A DNA stretch of 64,000 nt from Rhizoclosmatium globosum (GCA_002104985.1 MCGO01000024.1:248001-312000), one strand, 5' to 3'; numbered from the stretch's first letter, positions 43,559 through 55,351 are shown. Notes: generated from the sequence alone by a model not told the origin. Translations and numbers: made by a program.

Positions 43559-45467
43559 ATGTACTACTTTACGACAGCTCTACTTCTGAGTGCAACCACA
43601 GTCCTCGCAGACGACTGCCAAATCCTGCATTCAGCCTACCCAACCGTCATACCCGCTTCATGCTGTAACTTGAAAGCGGAAAACCGAACCCGACAACAAA
43701 GTACATTGAGGTTGATTGCGACTCAGCAAACTACGTCACCACAATGTGAGATAGAAGTCAGAGCTGCTTTAACGGGAGCTGCCACTAATATCGCTTAGTA
43801 TTATGGGACATCAAGATCTATCCGGAGCGCCGTTGTTGGATTTCAGTGGGCTTTCACATCTGACCTTTATGTGAGGACTTGTGTCTATGTCTCTTGTCTC
43901 TTCCTTCTAATCTGTCGAATACACAAGTGGACTTGCATACAACTTCTTAACGGGACCGTTGCCAAAGTCGCTTCCAAAGTCGTTGACTGGCTTGTGAGTC
44001 TCTTGTTTGGTTTTTGGGATGGTATCTTACGCAAGGTGTTTACAGAGGTATCTTTGAAAACGTATCTGGAGCTGTTCCTCCCTTACCTGCAGGGATGCAA
44101 CTGTTGCAGTTGAATAGTACATCGAGTCGGTTGGCAGGATCTGTACCTGCCTTACCTGATGGTCTAACGATTTTGTGGGTGCTTGATTAATGATCTCTAT
44201 TCGGTGCTTATGGAGTATATGATTTTAAGACAGCTTGTGGGAGGCTCAATGACTGGAGGAATTCCCAGCGACCTGCCAACTTCACTAGCCAAATTGTGAG
44301 TCGTTACCGCTCTGCATATACGACTGTAATTAAATATGTTTTATAAAGGGTTCTGGAGGATCTTGGTTTGACAGGTTCTATTCCAGCAGGAGTTTCCAAG
44401 ATTCCGGCTTCACAGATTTCCTTAAAGGGAAACTGTTTTTCAAATGCGGCAAGTTTTAATGTGGAGAATGCATGTCCTGCCGTCACTAGCAGTCCTTTGA
44501 CTGAATCACAGCCAATAACAACAATAACTGCTATTGCCGTGAACCCAATCACAATTGGAGGAATTGCAACGGCAATTGTTGGCACGCCTTCTGAAACTGT
44601 TGGCGTCGCAGGTCAAACTGGTTCAAGCGACAGTTCGTCAAAAAGTAGTAACGGATCGAACGTCGGTCTTATTGCGGGTGTCACCTGTGGAGTTATTCTA
44701 CTGGTTGTTGGCGCGATTGTATTATACTGCTGCTGGAGAAGACGTGTTGGGAAGAATCAAGACAGTGAACGTCAGCTGTATCCAAAGCATGACGAATCGT
44801 TTATTGTGGCTCGTCGCGAAATTGCAGTTCCATATATTCCGACAATTACTGAAAGCCAAGCTAGCTTAATTGACCGAAATACTGCATCAGTACCAGAATC
44901 TGAACAAGTGTCTCAACAAGATTCTCATCAAAGCAAGGCCGAAAAGTTCAGGATTCCAACGACAAATACTCATTCAAGTGAGCCTCTAAGCGTCCAGAGT
45001 ACTATTCCCTCGGGATTAGGTTCAGTTGGAGTTTCTGGATATAATTCTCTTGGACCATCAAATATTGGCACTGTCGATACGTTCTACGATGACAAGTTGG
45101 CAAGGAAAATCTGTTTGACAGCATTGTGCAACTAGCATCCTCCTCTAATGAGGCGATATCAATGGCAGCTGGTGATACAGCAGTGGTGGGTAAAGCGATG
45201 GAGCATAATTTGGGGCAGGATCCGATCAGATGGTCTGTTCAGGACACTGCAGCATGGATTGCCCGGAATGGAGGACGAGCGGAAGGAGGTCAGAGGGCAG
45301 CAGCAGAATTGATTGATGGTAATGCTTTGGTTTCTGTAGAAGACGCGAAGGAAATATTGGACATTGTGCAGTGTGAGACATTGGGTGAGCGAGTGCGACT
45401 CAAGAATGCAATCCTGGCATTGAAACAGCGGACTCAATCTCACGAAGCACCCCCATCGTACTTTTAA
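43559..45467 (+). CDS. Single-pass LRR receptor with cytoplasmic SAM domain and PPxY tail (array member 4)
   Basis: ATG 43559: MYYFTTALLLSATTVLADDC, cap SAYPTVIPASCCNL, then a single-base break at the AAAA/CCC stretch near 43680, LRR exons less regular than in members 2 and 3 (LSGAPLLDFSGLSHLTF, AYNFLTGPLPKSLPKSLTGL), QLVGGSMTGGIPSDLPTSLA and LGLTGSIPAGVSKIPASQIS LKGNCFSNAASF. Ser/Thr-rich stretch, TM helix NVGLIAGVTCGVILLVVGAI, then CCWRRRVGKNQDSE. The motif NLFDSIVQLASS has Phe in place of Tyr. SAM domain RWSVQDTAAWIARNGGRAEG, ELIDGNALVSVEDAKEILDI, GERVRLKNAILALKQ; tail EAPPSYF (PPxY at the very end). A second frame change falls near 45115. Sharing of the last 80 residues with members 2 and 3 is strong. 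Confidence 0.72.
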
Positions 45468-45567
45468 TTTATTTGACGTTATTTCAGAAAGGAAGGAAGG
45501 AAAGGAGAAAGAAGTGTTTTTTGTTTTTTCCATTTGTCCTTCTCAGTTCTACATCTTCAAAACACGG

Positions 45568-48490
45568 ATGGCATCACGCACGCCCGACAGCAACCTGAGC
45601 ACGAACGAGCACGAGAATGATTCGCGGTTCAGCGATGCGGACGACGAGGCGGGACTCAGTTCGACTGAAGTTCTGTCGTCGCGACCAATCCAAACATTTG
45701 TTGGAACAGCAACGACACCGGCAACGGCTGCAACGACTTCCGCGCCACAAAAGAACACGAACACAAACACAACCACGTTCGCAACTTTGACAACGTCGGC
45801 GGCATCAACTCGATCGGCATCGCCCGTCGACAACAACACCAACACCAACACCAACGCCAAGTCACACTTGAACGCGACTGCGACTCGCGCGCCGCACTAC
45901 CACCACAACTTCCACCAGGAGAGCAACAACCCGAACGTGCCACTGCCGAGGAATCTGCAGCCGGGCCCGCATCCAACGCAGAGCCACAAGGAGAAACCTG
46001 CTCAGAAACAACCCTCGCAGCTACAGCAGCAACCGCCTACTCCCATCCACCCGCAAACTCAGAAACTGCTTTCAACAGCTTCTCTCGCAGAATCAATTGC
46101 TCCTTCATTGGGCGGTGAAACTAGTGGTGCCGATGCAGATGAGGAAGAGGGTGGTGCGAACGATATGGATGACTACTTCTTTGACGATGCAGACTCAAAC
46201 GATGATGACGAAGAAGGCTCAAACCTTGACTTTGATGACGATGAAGACTATGATGCTTCGCAGAATCTGGAGGATGAGTTGGAATATGGTGATCAATGGC
46301 ACAATGCTACCTCTGGTATGTCGTCGACTTTGGATGATAGATCTTACCTATGAAATGGATTTGAGCTCCTGGATACGTCAGTTTGCGTGATTGAGGAATT
46401 GGTGGCCGAGTGACTTGTCTTAGATGCCGTATTGAACTGAAATGAAGTTCATATCTACACCAGAGAAGTAGGATTATCAAGAATATGCGGGAATATTTAG
46501 AAATGCGTGTGAAGTGTTGGGCGAAAACTATTGTTTGCGGATGGTGGCGCTAAACGAACTCTACCAATAGACTTTACCAAACAATTCAACAAGATGCGTA
46601 CTCAAGTCGCCGTTGCCTCTGGATCCAACACCACTGGTGTCGTCGTGGCTCCCTCCAACAACCCAGCCCAACAACGTGCACTGAAAGCCAAAGCTGCCGC
46701 GAAAGCTGCATTGAAATCATCCTCCACTAATGCAGATCAAGCACTTGTTGACGAACTTAGTGCAAAGTTTGCATCAAAGATTCGAGTTGGTAAGTATCGC
46801 TTAAAATACATAATCGACTCAATGATTTATTAAATTCATTAGATCCACTTGACTTTGAACACCGAGTCTCCGCTTCCGTCCAGGGTGATATGAAAGTCAG
46901 CTCCCGAAAAGCTGAAGGTGATAAGACCACCCACAAAGACAAGGCCGATCGTGCCACTGTGGAACAAGTCTTGGATCCACGAACTCGAATCATCCTCTTC
47001 AAAATGCTCAACAACCAAACTCTCAGTCAAGTAAATGGTTGTATCAGTACTGGAAAGGAAGCCAACGTGTACCATGCCTCAACACCTGACGGCCAGCACC
47101 GTGCCATCAAGGTTTATAAAACTAGTATTTTGGTGTTTAAAGATCGTGATCGATATGTTACTGGAGAGTTCCGATACCGTAATGGATATGCCAAAAGCAA
47201 CCCAAGAAAGATGGTGAAAATGTGGGCTGAAAAGGAAATGAGAAACTTGAAGCGTTTAGTGGTTGCGGGAATTCCATGTCCAGAGCCTTACTCTTGCGAA
47301 TGCATGTTCTTGTCATGGGTTTCTTAGGAGACAAGAATGGATGGTGAGAAACACGACCTTCTTTGTCTCTGTTGCTGACTCTACTTCGCTAGGGCTTCAC
47401 CTCGACTAAAGGACGCAGTCATCAACGACCCAATGAACTACAAAAATCTCTACCTCCACCTCGTCAAAATGGTATGGAAAATGTACCACAAATGCAAACT
47501 CGTCCACGCCGATTTATCCGAGTACAACATCCTCTACCACAACAAAACCCTGTACATCATTGACGTTTCCCAATCCGTCGAACACGACCACCCACACGCC
47601 CTCGAGTTCCTCCGAAAAGACCTCCAAAACGTTGTCGACTACTTTTCAAACGCGTGCCGTCTCCCGGGGAAGAGTACCCCGACAGTGTTGACGTTTTCAC
47701 GTTGCGTGAGCTGTTTGATTATACGGTTACGACGTGGGATATTGTGTTGAAGACTGTTGTGGAGCAGGGGCTTTGTGCTGCTGGTGCGGATGAAGATTCT
47801 GTGTTGGATGCATATACGGCGTATATGCATACCCCTAAGGCGCGTATGAATATTCAAGAGGTTGCGGCGAGTAAGGGTGTGAGTGTTGCTGCTGCGCAGG
47901 CGGAAGTTGATATTCAGGAGGCTGTGTTTAAGCAAGCGTATATCCCGCGTACGTTGCAGGAGATTGTGATTATGAACGTGATGTGGAGAAAGTGCAGAGG
48001 GGTCAGGTTGATGTGAATAGCGGGGTTGGGGCGTATGGAAGGGTTACGGGGTTGGTTGTTGATGATAAGATTGGTGGTGTGAGTGGGAAGGCTATCGTTG
48101 CTGCTGTGGGTAGTGCAACAGGAAAGAAAGCTGGTGTTGGTTCTGCAACTAGTGCGGGACCACAAGATAAAGGACCATTCAGTGAAGAGAATGATGAGGA
48201 GAGTGATGAGGATGAAGACGATAGTGACGATGATGACGACGATGAAGAGGACGAAGATGGTGAGGGAAGTGGGTTTGACGACGATAGAAAGGCAGCATCC
48301 GGTTAAAGAAGGACGAAGAAAAGGATGCCAAAAAGGTGCGCAGTTCTTTTTATTGTAGTAGTTAACCTAACGTGCAATCAAACAGGCTCGAAAGCAGGCA
48401 GCGAAGGAAGAAAAGCGTGAGAAGAGATTGACGAAAATGCCAAAAGCAGTCAAGAAAAGGAAGCAGAAAGTCACGTCAAACAAGAAATAG
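45568..48490 (+). CDS. RIO1: RIO1 atypical protein kinase
   Basis: ATG 45568 ([20 protein letters not shown]) starts a disordered N-terminus ending in an acidic run ([20 protein letters not shown]), as in other RIO1 proteins. After an intron (46317 to about 46530) come [20 protein letters not shown], intron 46791, then the kinase: [40 protein letters not shown] (ATP loop), [57 protein letters not shown] (catalytic Asp), [20 protein letters not shown] (metal Asp) and [11 protein letters not shown]. The C-terminus is acidic then Lys-rich ([17 protein letters not shown]). At least three single-base breaks lie near 47295, 47965 and 48305. RIO1 acts in late cytoplasmic 40S maturation. Confidence 0.93.
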
Positions 48491-48801
48491 ATGATGCTTC
48501 GTATTCATTGCAAAAAACATCGATTTTGGGTGTATAAGACAGAATATATATTGCTTTTTCGCTGTGTTCTGAATTGATATTGCTTTCAAAGCGAAATTTG
48601 AACTTTTTGGCGCACTATACTATTGCAAGTGTATCCCGCCATGATTTTCCCGTCAAGAATCTGCTCTCAACCAACTGAGCACTTGTAACAAACTAGAAGC
48701 GCGAGATGGGGCCTTCAGAGGTATTTTAATTACTGTATTCGCATTCCTGTTTCCTGTTTGACAGTTAATTGCAGACTCAAAGTAGCTTGACCTGGACCAA
48801 G
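48491..48801 (+). other. Intergenic stretch
   Basis: 311 bp between RIO1 and the PC-esterase-like gene; no supported frame. A polyadenylation-type TATATATTGC near 48545 may serve RIO1. Confidence 0.35.
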
Positions 48802-50613
48802 ATGTCCAACAACCTTCGAAACATGAAACTTCGGAAATACTTCCTTATTGGGGGCCTTACATTCATTTCCGTTATATCCTTGCTCTACACTTCACTGCAA
48901 GATTCCCAAATCGAGGAAGTTGACCCGGCCCAGCTCAACGCCGACACAGATTCTTCTTTTGAGCTCGCACCTCCCGAAAACACAACCCTCAAATGTCCAC
49001 GCTGGATCCCATTCAACACGAAAGCCCAAGCGCGTAAAAACTTTTCGGGCAATTGCCGTATTATTCAATCTATCCCCATGTTTGAAGTCACGCTCTGCGA
49101 GTCTATGCGTGAATGTGGGCAGGGCTATTTCATTATTGAGAGGAAAAATAAGGTGCAGTGTCAAGCTGCTATGGCACGAAGTATTGCCTGGGACCCTGAG
49201 TATGAAAAGTGGCTTAAGGAGACTATTGGACCGGTGAGCCTTATAAATAGTATCAGCAGTTATTTATAATTATGAAATAGGACGCTTTTACTGTTACATT
49301 CTCAGGTCCGCAGCGACTTGCCCCAAGCGATTGGGTCCACCTTGGAAACTGTACATACAAACATCCATACCGCCTCACAAACCCTGGACAGTATACTGTA
49401 AACATTATCCATACCCATCAGGACTTTGAAGCTGTTCAAGAAAGAAGTCGAACAGTTACCATGGTTGTGAATCAGGATTTGATTCGGAACTTTGAGATGG
49501 ATGTTTGTTCGGAACATTGCACTGGGTTTACTGCAAAGTATGTGGAGAAAAGTTGTGGCCGAAACTTCCGCTTGTGATCGGTTTGCACCGACACAGGGTG
49601 TGTATTGGGTCGGGGGATAAAGTGGAAGGTGGGATGCTGGAAAGGGAGAAGTATAATTTGAAAAGTTCAAGGTTCCTTATTTTTGGTGAGTTAATTTAAA
49701 TCAGCTTACAAATAATCTTAAATACCTGGATTTGAAAGGATGCCTTTGGGATGTAGATATGACCAGCTCTTTGAGCTTGGCCAAAATGCTGAGTGCCACG
49801 CCAGAAATAAGTCTGTCAAATTCTTGGGAGACTCTCAAGTCCGTGTTCAATGGGATGTCATTGACCGGCGTGTGGTTGGAACCAAGGACTGTTGGCGCAC
49901 AACGTCCATGAAGGATCACGCGTGAACCATTACGTCTTGACAAGGCCCGAAACGTGTATTGGGAGGACCGAAAGGAAATGCCGTCACCTGAAGAGGGGGA
50001 AGTGAGAACACGTTCGATTTTGCAGGAAGAGATGGGCATTTGCATTGGTTCTCGAAAGAATACATGGATAATCCAGAGTATGAACGGGAGGGAACCCACA
50101 GAGCGAGGCTGAGACTAATGGACTTGACCGGCATATGAAAAAGTTTGATGCGATGGTGTTTAATGTGGGAATGTGGCCCATGTCTGGTGTAAGCCTCATT
50201 AAATTTTGGGTTTGTATGAAAACTGATTATTCTGATTAGATCCGTGATGGTGGACATTTCACCACAGGTCGTTCAAGGCCTTGATTCAGTGGTCAGCTGA
50301 AAACATGATGGAGATGAATTACAGACGAGGAACTGTGAAGAAAGATCCTCTTGTAATGGTTTGGCATGGATTGGCTTCATACCCTGTTCCAGCACACATC
50401 AGTGAAGACGACAAAAGCGAAAGGACTGGCGTAGTCCGTACCGCCTTAAATTTGGTCGATATTGCTGAGGAAGTGTTGTCAAAGTATCATGGAATGCGTC
50501 GGTTGAACGCACATGATCTCACTCAACCTTTCATTTATGATACACCTGATGGAGGACACTACTTCAAAACACCTGCCGTCGAAGCGAGACTGATGAGCTG
50601 CTTCATAAGTTGA
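48802..50613 (+). CDS. Type II membrane PC-esterase (NXPE/TBL-like, SGNH fold) protein; frameshifted
   Basis: The N-terminus MSNNLRNMKLRKYFLIGGLT FISVISLLYTS is a signal-anchor (type II, Golgi-like). A luminal beta-rich domain follows (DAFTVTFSGPQRLAPSDWVH, LGNCTYKHPYRLTNPGQYTV), then the PC-esterase signature GCRYDQLF, ARNKSVKFLGDSQVRVQWDV (GDS with the catalytic Ser), AMVFNVGMWPMSG and the final DTPDGGHYFKTPAVEARL, which supplies the D-x-x-H dyad. That set is typical of NXPE and plant TBL acyltransferase/esterase families that acetylate glycans. A frameshift near 49575 and others around 49920-50100 break the frame. It may modify wall or secretory glycans; direction (transfer or removal of acetyl) cannot be told. 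Confidence 0.7.
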
Positions 50614-50872
50614 ATCTTTGTGATGCTAATTATTGATATTTCTTGATAAAACTTGTTCTGGAACTTTGATGTCAGATCACTCCTGGCCTCCCTCAGCCGA
50701 TCGTCAACCTCGATACTGGCAGTGTCTCACAAACCAGTGTAGTTCCAGCTCACATTGATATCAGTTGTTCCAGCGCGACGCGAGTCCGGAACCATGATCT
50801 CTTTATGGTACACCCAAAAGACACTCCACTATCACACATATAACTGATACCCCTAATTTAGCTATTCGCTTT

Positions 50873-52531
50873 ATGGATGGAGAAGCATCCCGAAGACCAC
50901 CGTCCGCGTTCTTTCATAGCGATGGATTAACGCCGGCAACCGGAACCCCACACTCCGTGACATCAGTGCAACAAAACAACCATGGCGTGAGTCCCAGCGC
51001 ATCGCCCATGTTTGGCGCTTCAACTAGTGGCGTTGGCCGTGCGACTGGGAGTGGGATCGTTGTTCCTGCCATGAGGATGGGAGCTGTACTTGTGGATTCG
51101 TTTGGACGTGTTGCTGCAATTGAGCGTGAGTTATTTTATTGTGGCCTGAATTATAAAGTAGAGAAGGAGAGTTGATCGATGGAATAGGAACGGGTCATTC
51201 ACACGCTGCAGTTCGGTGTTTGATGAGTGCAAGTGCTGATATTAAGGGATGCGATTTATATCTTTCTCGGTTTCCTTGTAGCTTGTGTATGAAGGTTGCT
51301 GTTCAGGCTGGAGTGGTGAGTTTCTGGAATGAGTCACACTTGTGACTAAAATCGTTCGATATCAGCGAAAGATTTATTACTTCCCAGCTGAGAAGTGGGA
51401 GCTTGCTGCAACGGATGAGATGAGGGGTGCCATGAGTCTATTGATTTATTCCATCTTCGTGAATACGAACGTGCAGAAAAGAATCGGAAATCCGTGATGC
51501 GTCTTGTTTCCAATAACTCGATAGGTTTGAATGGAATATTCAATCTTCTTGACTCCTAATCGATCATTTAACAGCATTGACACTGTTTATCCCTCATGGG
51601 ACCATGGAGATATTGACGATGACCCACCATTCATCCAACCCCTTCCTCTCCACTTTGTCGTCATCAACGTCGCCTTCTCCCTCTAAAAAGCCGAAAACCA
51701 GCGCGCACAAGTGACCCCGCGAGCTCCAGAATTCCAATGGCCACTTGATCCAAACCTCTCACAGAGTCCCGGTATTGCACGCCGGTTCCCAGTAATTCAA
51801 CAAAAGTTTGCGCGGACATGCATGGCGCTGAATGTAATTGCAAGGAGGTATCATGTTCGAGCACAGACAATGGAGGAGTGGACTGTTCAGATTATGGGTG
51901 GTGTGGAAGGAGGAAGCAGCTTCGATAAGGATAAAACTATTGTTGATTTGGGAGTAGAAGATGTGAGGGCTGGACTTCCTTCGTGGGCGAGACACGCCAT
52001 GGTGTTGGCTCATATTGCAGCAAAGAGAACGGATGATCCGAAACTGGTGTTGGAAGCGTGTTTGTCGACGAAGAAGGCCGGTATTTCAGTGTAGGATGGA
52101 ACGGATATCCCAAAAGTGTGAGTTTATCTGCTTTTCCAAATCTGGTCTCAAAGTTTTGATAGCTCAACACTTGGATTATCCACAAGCTGGCGCTGATGAT
52201 TCTGTAGAATATGAAGAACTAAAGTACGACTATATCTTGCATTCGGGTAAGTTTCAATTTGTGTATATAGCTTGTGCTGATTGGTGGTACCTCTCAGAAC
52301 AAAATGCGTTGTTGTGGCGAAATCCCCAGGAGTTCGCGTTAAGGACAGCTGGGTAGTAGTGACCAAGCTACCATGTGATGAATGCTCGCCGATGCTCTTT
52401 GATAATGGCTCAGGAATTGTATCACAATTCCCCAGATGCCAAAGAGTGCGGACGATCCGGCAAGGTTGCGGGGCCTTACGTATAATAGAGTGTCAGGACT
52501 GATGGCGAAAGTATTATTGTTTGAAGTGTGA
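50873..52531 (+). CDS. CDADC1-like double cytidine/dCMP deaminase-domain protein
   Basis: ATG 50873 (MDGEASRRPPSAFFHSDGLT). Domain 1: AMRMGAVLVDSFGRVAAIE | intron | GTGHSAAVRCLMS, GCDLYLSRFPCSLCMKVAVQ, AGV | intron | RKIYYFPA. Zn ligands H and PCxxC are kept but the catalytic Glu of HxE is Ala (HSA), as in the inactive first domain of CDADC1. Domain 2: WARHAMVLAHIAAKRTDDPK, RRYFSVGWNGYP, YDYILHSEQNALLWRNPQEF (HSE, catalytic) and VVTKLPCDECSPML (PCDEC). The end GLTYNRVSGLMAKVLLFEV to TGA 52529-52531 needs one frame change in exon. Domain 2 is probably an active cytidine or dCMP deaminase. Two further frame breaks occur (near 51440, 52065). Confidence 0.78.
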
Positions 52532-52593
52532 GGGATGGATTGGAATGGAAAAGAACATGTTCTCTTTTCGTTTTCTCTCCTGATTTCTTGGTG

Positions 52594-53933
52594 ATGATGG
52601 CCACCGAAAGCGACGTTCTCCCCTCCGACCTCCAGCAGCAGCAACAGCACCAACCACAGCAGCAGCAGCACCAGCAGCAACAGCAACAGCAAATGCAGCA
52701 TGTGACACCGCACGATGTAGTTGCATCGCACCTGTATCACGTTGGGTTTGTGCAAGGACTGCACAGCGACCTACTGCTGCGCATCCAATTCACGGGTGGT
52801 TCAGCAAAGGAGGAGCCCGTGTTCAAGCTGCACAAGCTTCTAGCCGTGCGCAGTCCCGTGTTGGCAGCGTTGATTGGCGAGGCTGAGATGCAAAGCGGGT
52901 CTGGGTATGTTGTTGTGCTTAGACCAACTTGCACCAAACTAAACACAACACCAACCACCAACCACCAACCACAGCTTCTCGCCACTCGAAGTCGTCCTTC
53001 CTGTCGCAGACGCCCACGTCACCGGCGAGGGCCTCACTCTCGCTCTCGGTGCGCTGTACGCGGACTACGCGGCCGCCATTCTCGCCGCCGCCGTCAACCA
53101 ACAACGCGATGCTGCGACGCGTGCCCAGTTGTTGACGGGTGCGCTGGCCTCGGCGGCGCTGTTGCACGTGGCTCCCGTTGCCGCCGCCGCCGCTGCCCTG
53201 GTCAAGGCCGATCTGTCGCTGGCGGCCCTGCCCGCCTACTGCGCCTTTGTCTCGGCTGCTTCTCCTAACGATGCCTGGGCCGCTGATGTGCGCGACGCTG
53301 TCTTTGCCTTCCTCTGTAAGGGAATTGTCCGTGAAATCTGTGATCGTAGACAATCGTTGGTTTGGGGAAACAAGGGCTCAGAGGCATACAAAGAACTTGT
53401 TGCCGCATTCGCTGAACTGCCTTTTGAATGGCTCAAGAAGGTTGTCGAGGCCCAGGCGTTCGAGGTACCAAATGACATGGAACGCTTCGCGTTTGCCAAA
53501 GAAGTTGTTGCCCTGCGTGCCCGAAAGCAACGTACAACGAAATCTGCTATTGTCACTGGCGAAGAAAATGTTCTCTGGCCTTTGGTGGTGGTAAGGCTGG
53601 TGCCTCGGGTGTGACAATTGTTCGAAAGGCCCCCAAAATGGTCATGACCCTCAGTTACAGCAGCAACAACAGCAGCAGTACATGGCAAAACAGTACCAAC
53701 AACAGCAACAACAGTACCAGCAACAACCTCAACAGCAACAGCAGTTGCACTACAGTGTTGTCGACCAATACTCTGATCTGTCTCAGCAACAGCAACAACA
53801 ATATCAACAAAGTATGGCCGCTCAAGGATATAACGGTGTATTCCTCAAGAACGCCGCGTATGGAAGGCGGACCAATTCAATGCATAAACCTGCAATGGAT
53901 AAGATGGATTTGATGGGTGTATTTTGTTCATGA
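52594..53933 (+). CDS. BTB/POZ-domain protein with Gln-rich ends; frameshifted near the 3' end
   Basis: ATG 52594 (MMATESDVLPSDLQQQQQHQ) opens with a polyQ tract, then SHLYHVGFVQGLHSDLLLRI and EPVFKLHKLLAVRSPVLAAL, the BTB/POZ core (H-SD-x-x-x, FKLHKLLA-x-RSP). A 71-bp intron (GTATGT to CACAG near 52905-52975) precedes SPLEVVLPVADAHVTGEGLT, an Ala-rich helical region and LPAYCAFVSAASPND. After AFGGGKAGASGVTIVRKAPK a frame change leads to a second polyQ region (QYQQQQQQYQQQPQQQQQ) and ends NAAYGRRTNSMHKP ... GVFCS. It resembles fungal BTB regulators (adaptors for cullin-3 or transcription); target unknown. PolyQ ends flanking the domain are unusual. Confidence 0.6.
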
Positions 53934-54224
53934 AAGTAATGTTGGTTGTGTGTATTGGTGGTGGTATTTTACGTGCTGATGCGATGATGAGGTTGAGGTG
54001 TTGTGTTGTGGTTGTCGTGTTTTCTTGTTCTTCTTTCTGGGCCTTTGCACTTATCTATTGGGAGGAACTGGGGTCTCTTATATCTGTTATATTCTTGTTT
54101 TTGTTAGCTGTTTTTCTTGGAAATAGACGTAGGTTTCCATTTTCAATTTATTTCAGGGCATTAATCCAAAGGAAACAACGACAAATTCAGAAGTTGAATA
54201 ATTAAAAAGGGAGACGATCTCTTA

Positions 54225-55022
54225 TCATTTACAGCCAACATATCCGTTGGGTCCGTTGTCGATACAGTGCTTGCCTTTCTTGCATTTCAAGACCTTCTTC
54301 CACGCCAGATTGCCATTGACATAGTCACATTGCATAAGATTCACACCATCTTTAGCACACATGAATGCTCCAAATTTGCAAGCTGGAACGCCCGGCGTTG
54401 TAGTCATCATGGGCTTTTGGCAGCCAACATATCCATTTGGCCCATTGGCTACACATTGTGTCCCCGACTTACATTTCATGTTTTCCTTCCAGCCAAGACT
54501 GCCTTTCACGTAATCACACTGCATGAGGGACATACCATCCTTTGCACACATCCAAGCCCCAAAAGTACAAACAGGCGTGTCACGCGACGAAACTGCCGTC
54601 ATACAACCAACGTAACCACCCGCGCCATTAACAACACACATTTCTCCACTCTTGCATTTTGAATGTGGAACCCAAGTCAGAGTGCCGTTATCAGCATATG
54701 CACACTGCCACAAACTCAAACCGTCCTTGTCGCACATAAAAGCACCAAAGGCACAGCCCTTAGAGTCACGAGCATCCTTTTCCTTCATTTTTTCGCAGCC
54801 CACATACCCGTTTGGCCCCATATCAACACAGTTAGTGTGACGAGGACAGTGAGAGTGGTATCTCCATGCCAAGACGTTTCCTTCGACGTAGCTGCACTGC
54901 ATGAGAGACTTCCAATCATCGGAACAGGAGAATTCACCGAACGTGGAACACTTGTGGTGGTAGTGCTGGCGATTCGCGACGACGCTGAGGACAAGTGTGA
55001 AGAGGACTGCAATAGTGTACAT
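54225..55022 (-). CDS. Secreted protein with four CBM19-like chitin-binding modules (intact)
   Basis: One uninterrupted exon of 265 codons from 55022 (MYTIAVLFTLVLSVVA, signal peptide) to TGA at 54225. Four CBM19-like modules: CSTFGEFSCSDDWKSLMQCS, CAFGAFMCDKDGLSLWQCAY, CTFGAWMCAKDGMSLMQCDY and CKFGAFMCAKDGVNLMQCDY, each ending NGPNGYVGC or a close variant, joined by short linkers. The second half of each is K-rich (HSKCKSGEMC, NMKCKSGTQC). An upstream in-frame ATG at 55079 overlaps the TATAAAAG box, so 55022 is preferred. No enzyme domain. Chitin binding at the wall is inferred from the family. Confidence 0.78.
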   Translation of the reverse strand: MYTIAVLFTLVLSVVANRQHYHHKCSTFGEFSCSDDWKSLMQCSYVEGNVLAWRYHSHCPRHTNCVDMGPNGYVGCEKMKEKDARDSKGCAFGAFMCDKDGLSLWQCAYADNGTLTWVPHSKCKSGEMCVVNGAGGYVGCMTAVSSRDTPVCTFGAWMCAKDGMSLMQCDYVKGSLGWKENMKCKSGTQCVANGPNGYVGCQKPMMTTTPGVPACKFGAFMCAKDGVNLMQCDYVNGNLAWKKVLKCKKGKHCIDNGPNGYVGCK

Positions 55023-55066
55023 GGTTGTATTCTGGAGGATGGCGATGACGTGCCTCCCAGCTTTCT

Positions 55067-55074
55067 CTTTTATA
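55067..55074 (-). promoter_or_regulatory. TATA box (TATAAAAG on the minus strand)
   Basis: Reads TATAAAAG on the minus strand, 45 bp before the ATG at 55022. Same octamer and similar spacing as upstream of the CBM19-like gene at 5392. Confidence 0.6.
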
Positions 55075-55351
55075 GCCATGAAATGAGAATTGTCACTGAA
55101 CCCTTACATCAGCGAAACTTGCGTAAGTATTTCAGACTCCGACTTTCCGCAACAGCGATGTTCAATAAACAAATTAGACCCTACATTGAATATTATCAAC
55201 TAACACTGACACATAGAATCCGAAAGCAAAATTCTGAACAACAAAAATATTTCCTTGAACAAGTGTTTTATTCCAAGCAATAACGCGTGAAGACAAATCA
55301 TTATTCGCCATTAAGCCACTAACAACGCATGATAGTAACTGATTTTCTACA

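Noticed and set aside
37805..45467. Short repeated segments as a CRISPR-like array or satellite
   Set aside because: The repetition is LRR-coding exons with variable introns in open frames, not identical direct repeats with equal spacers.
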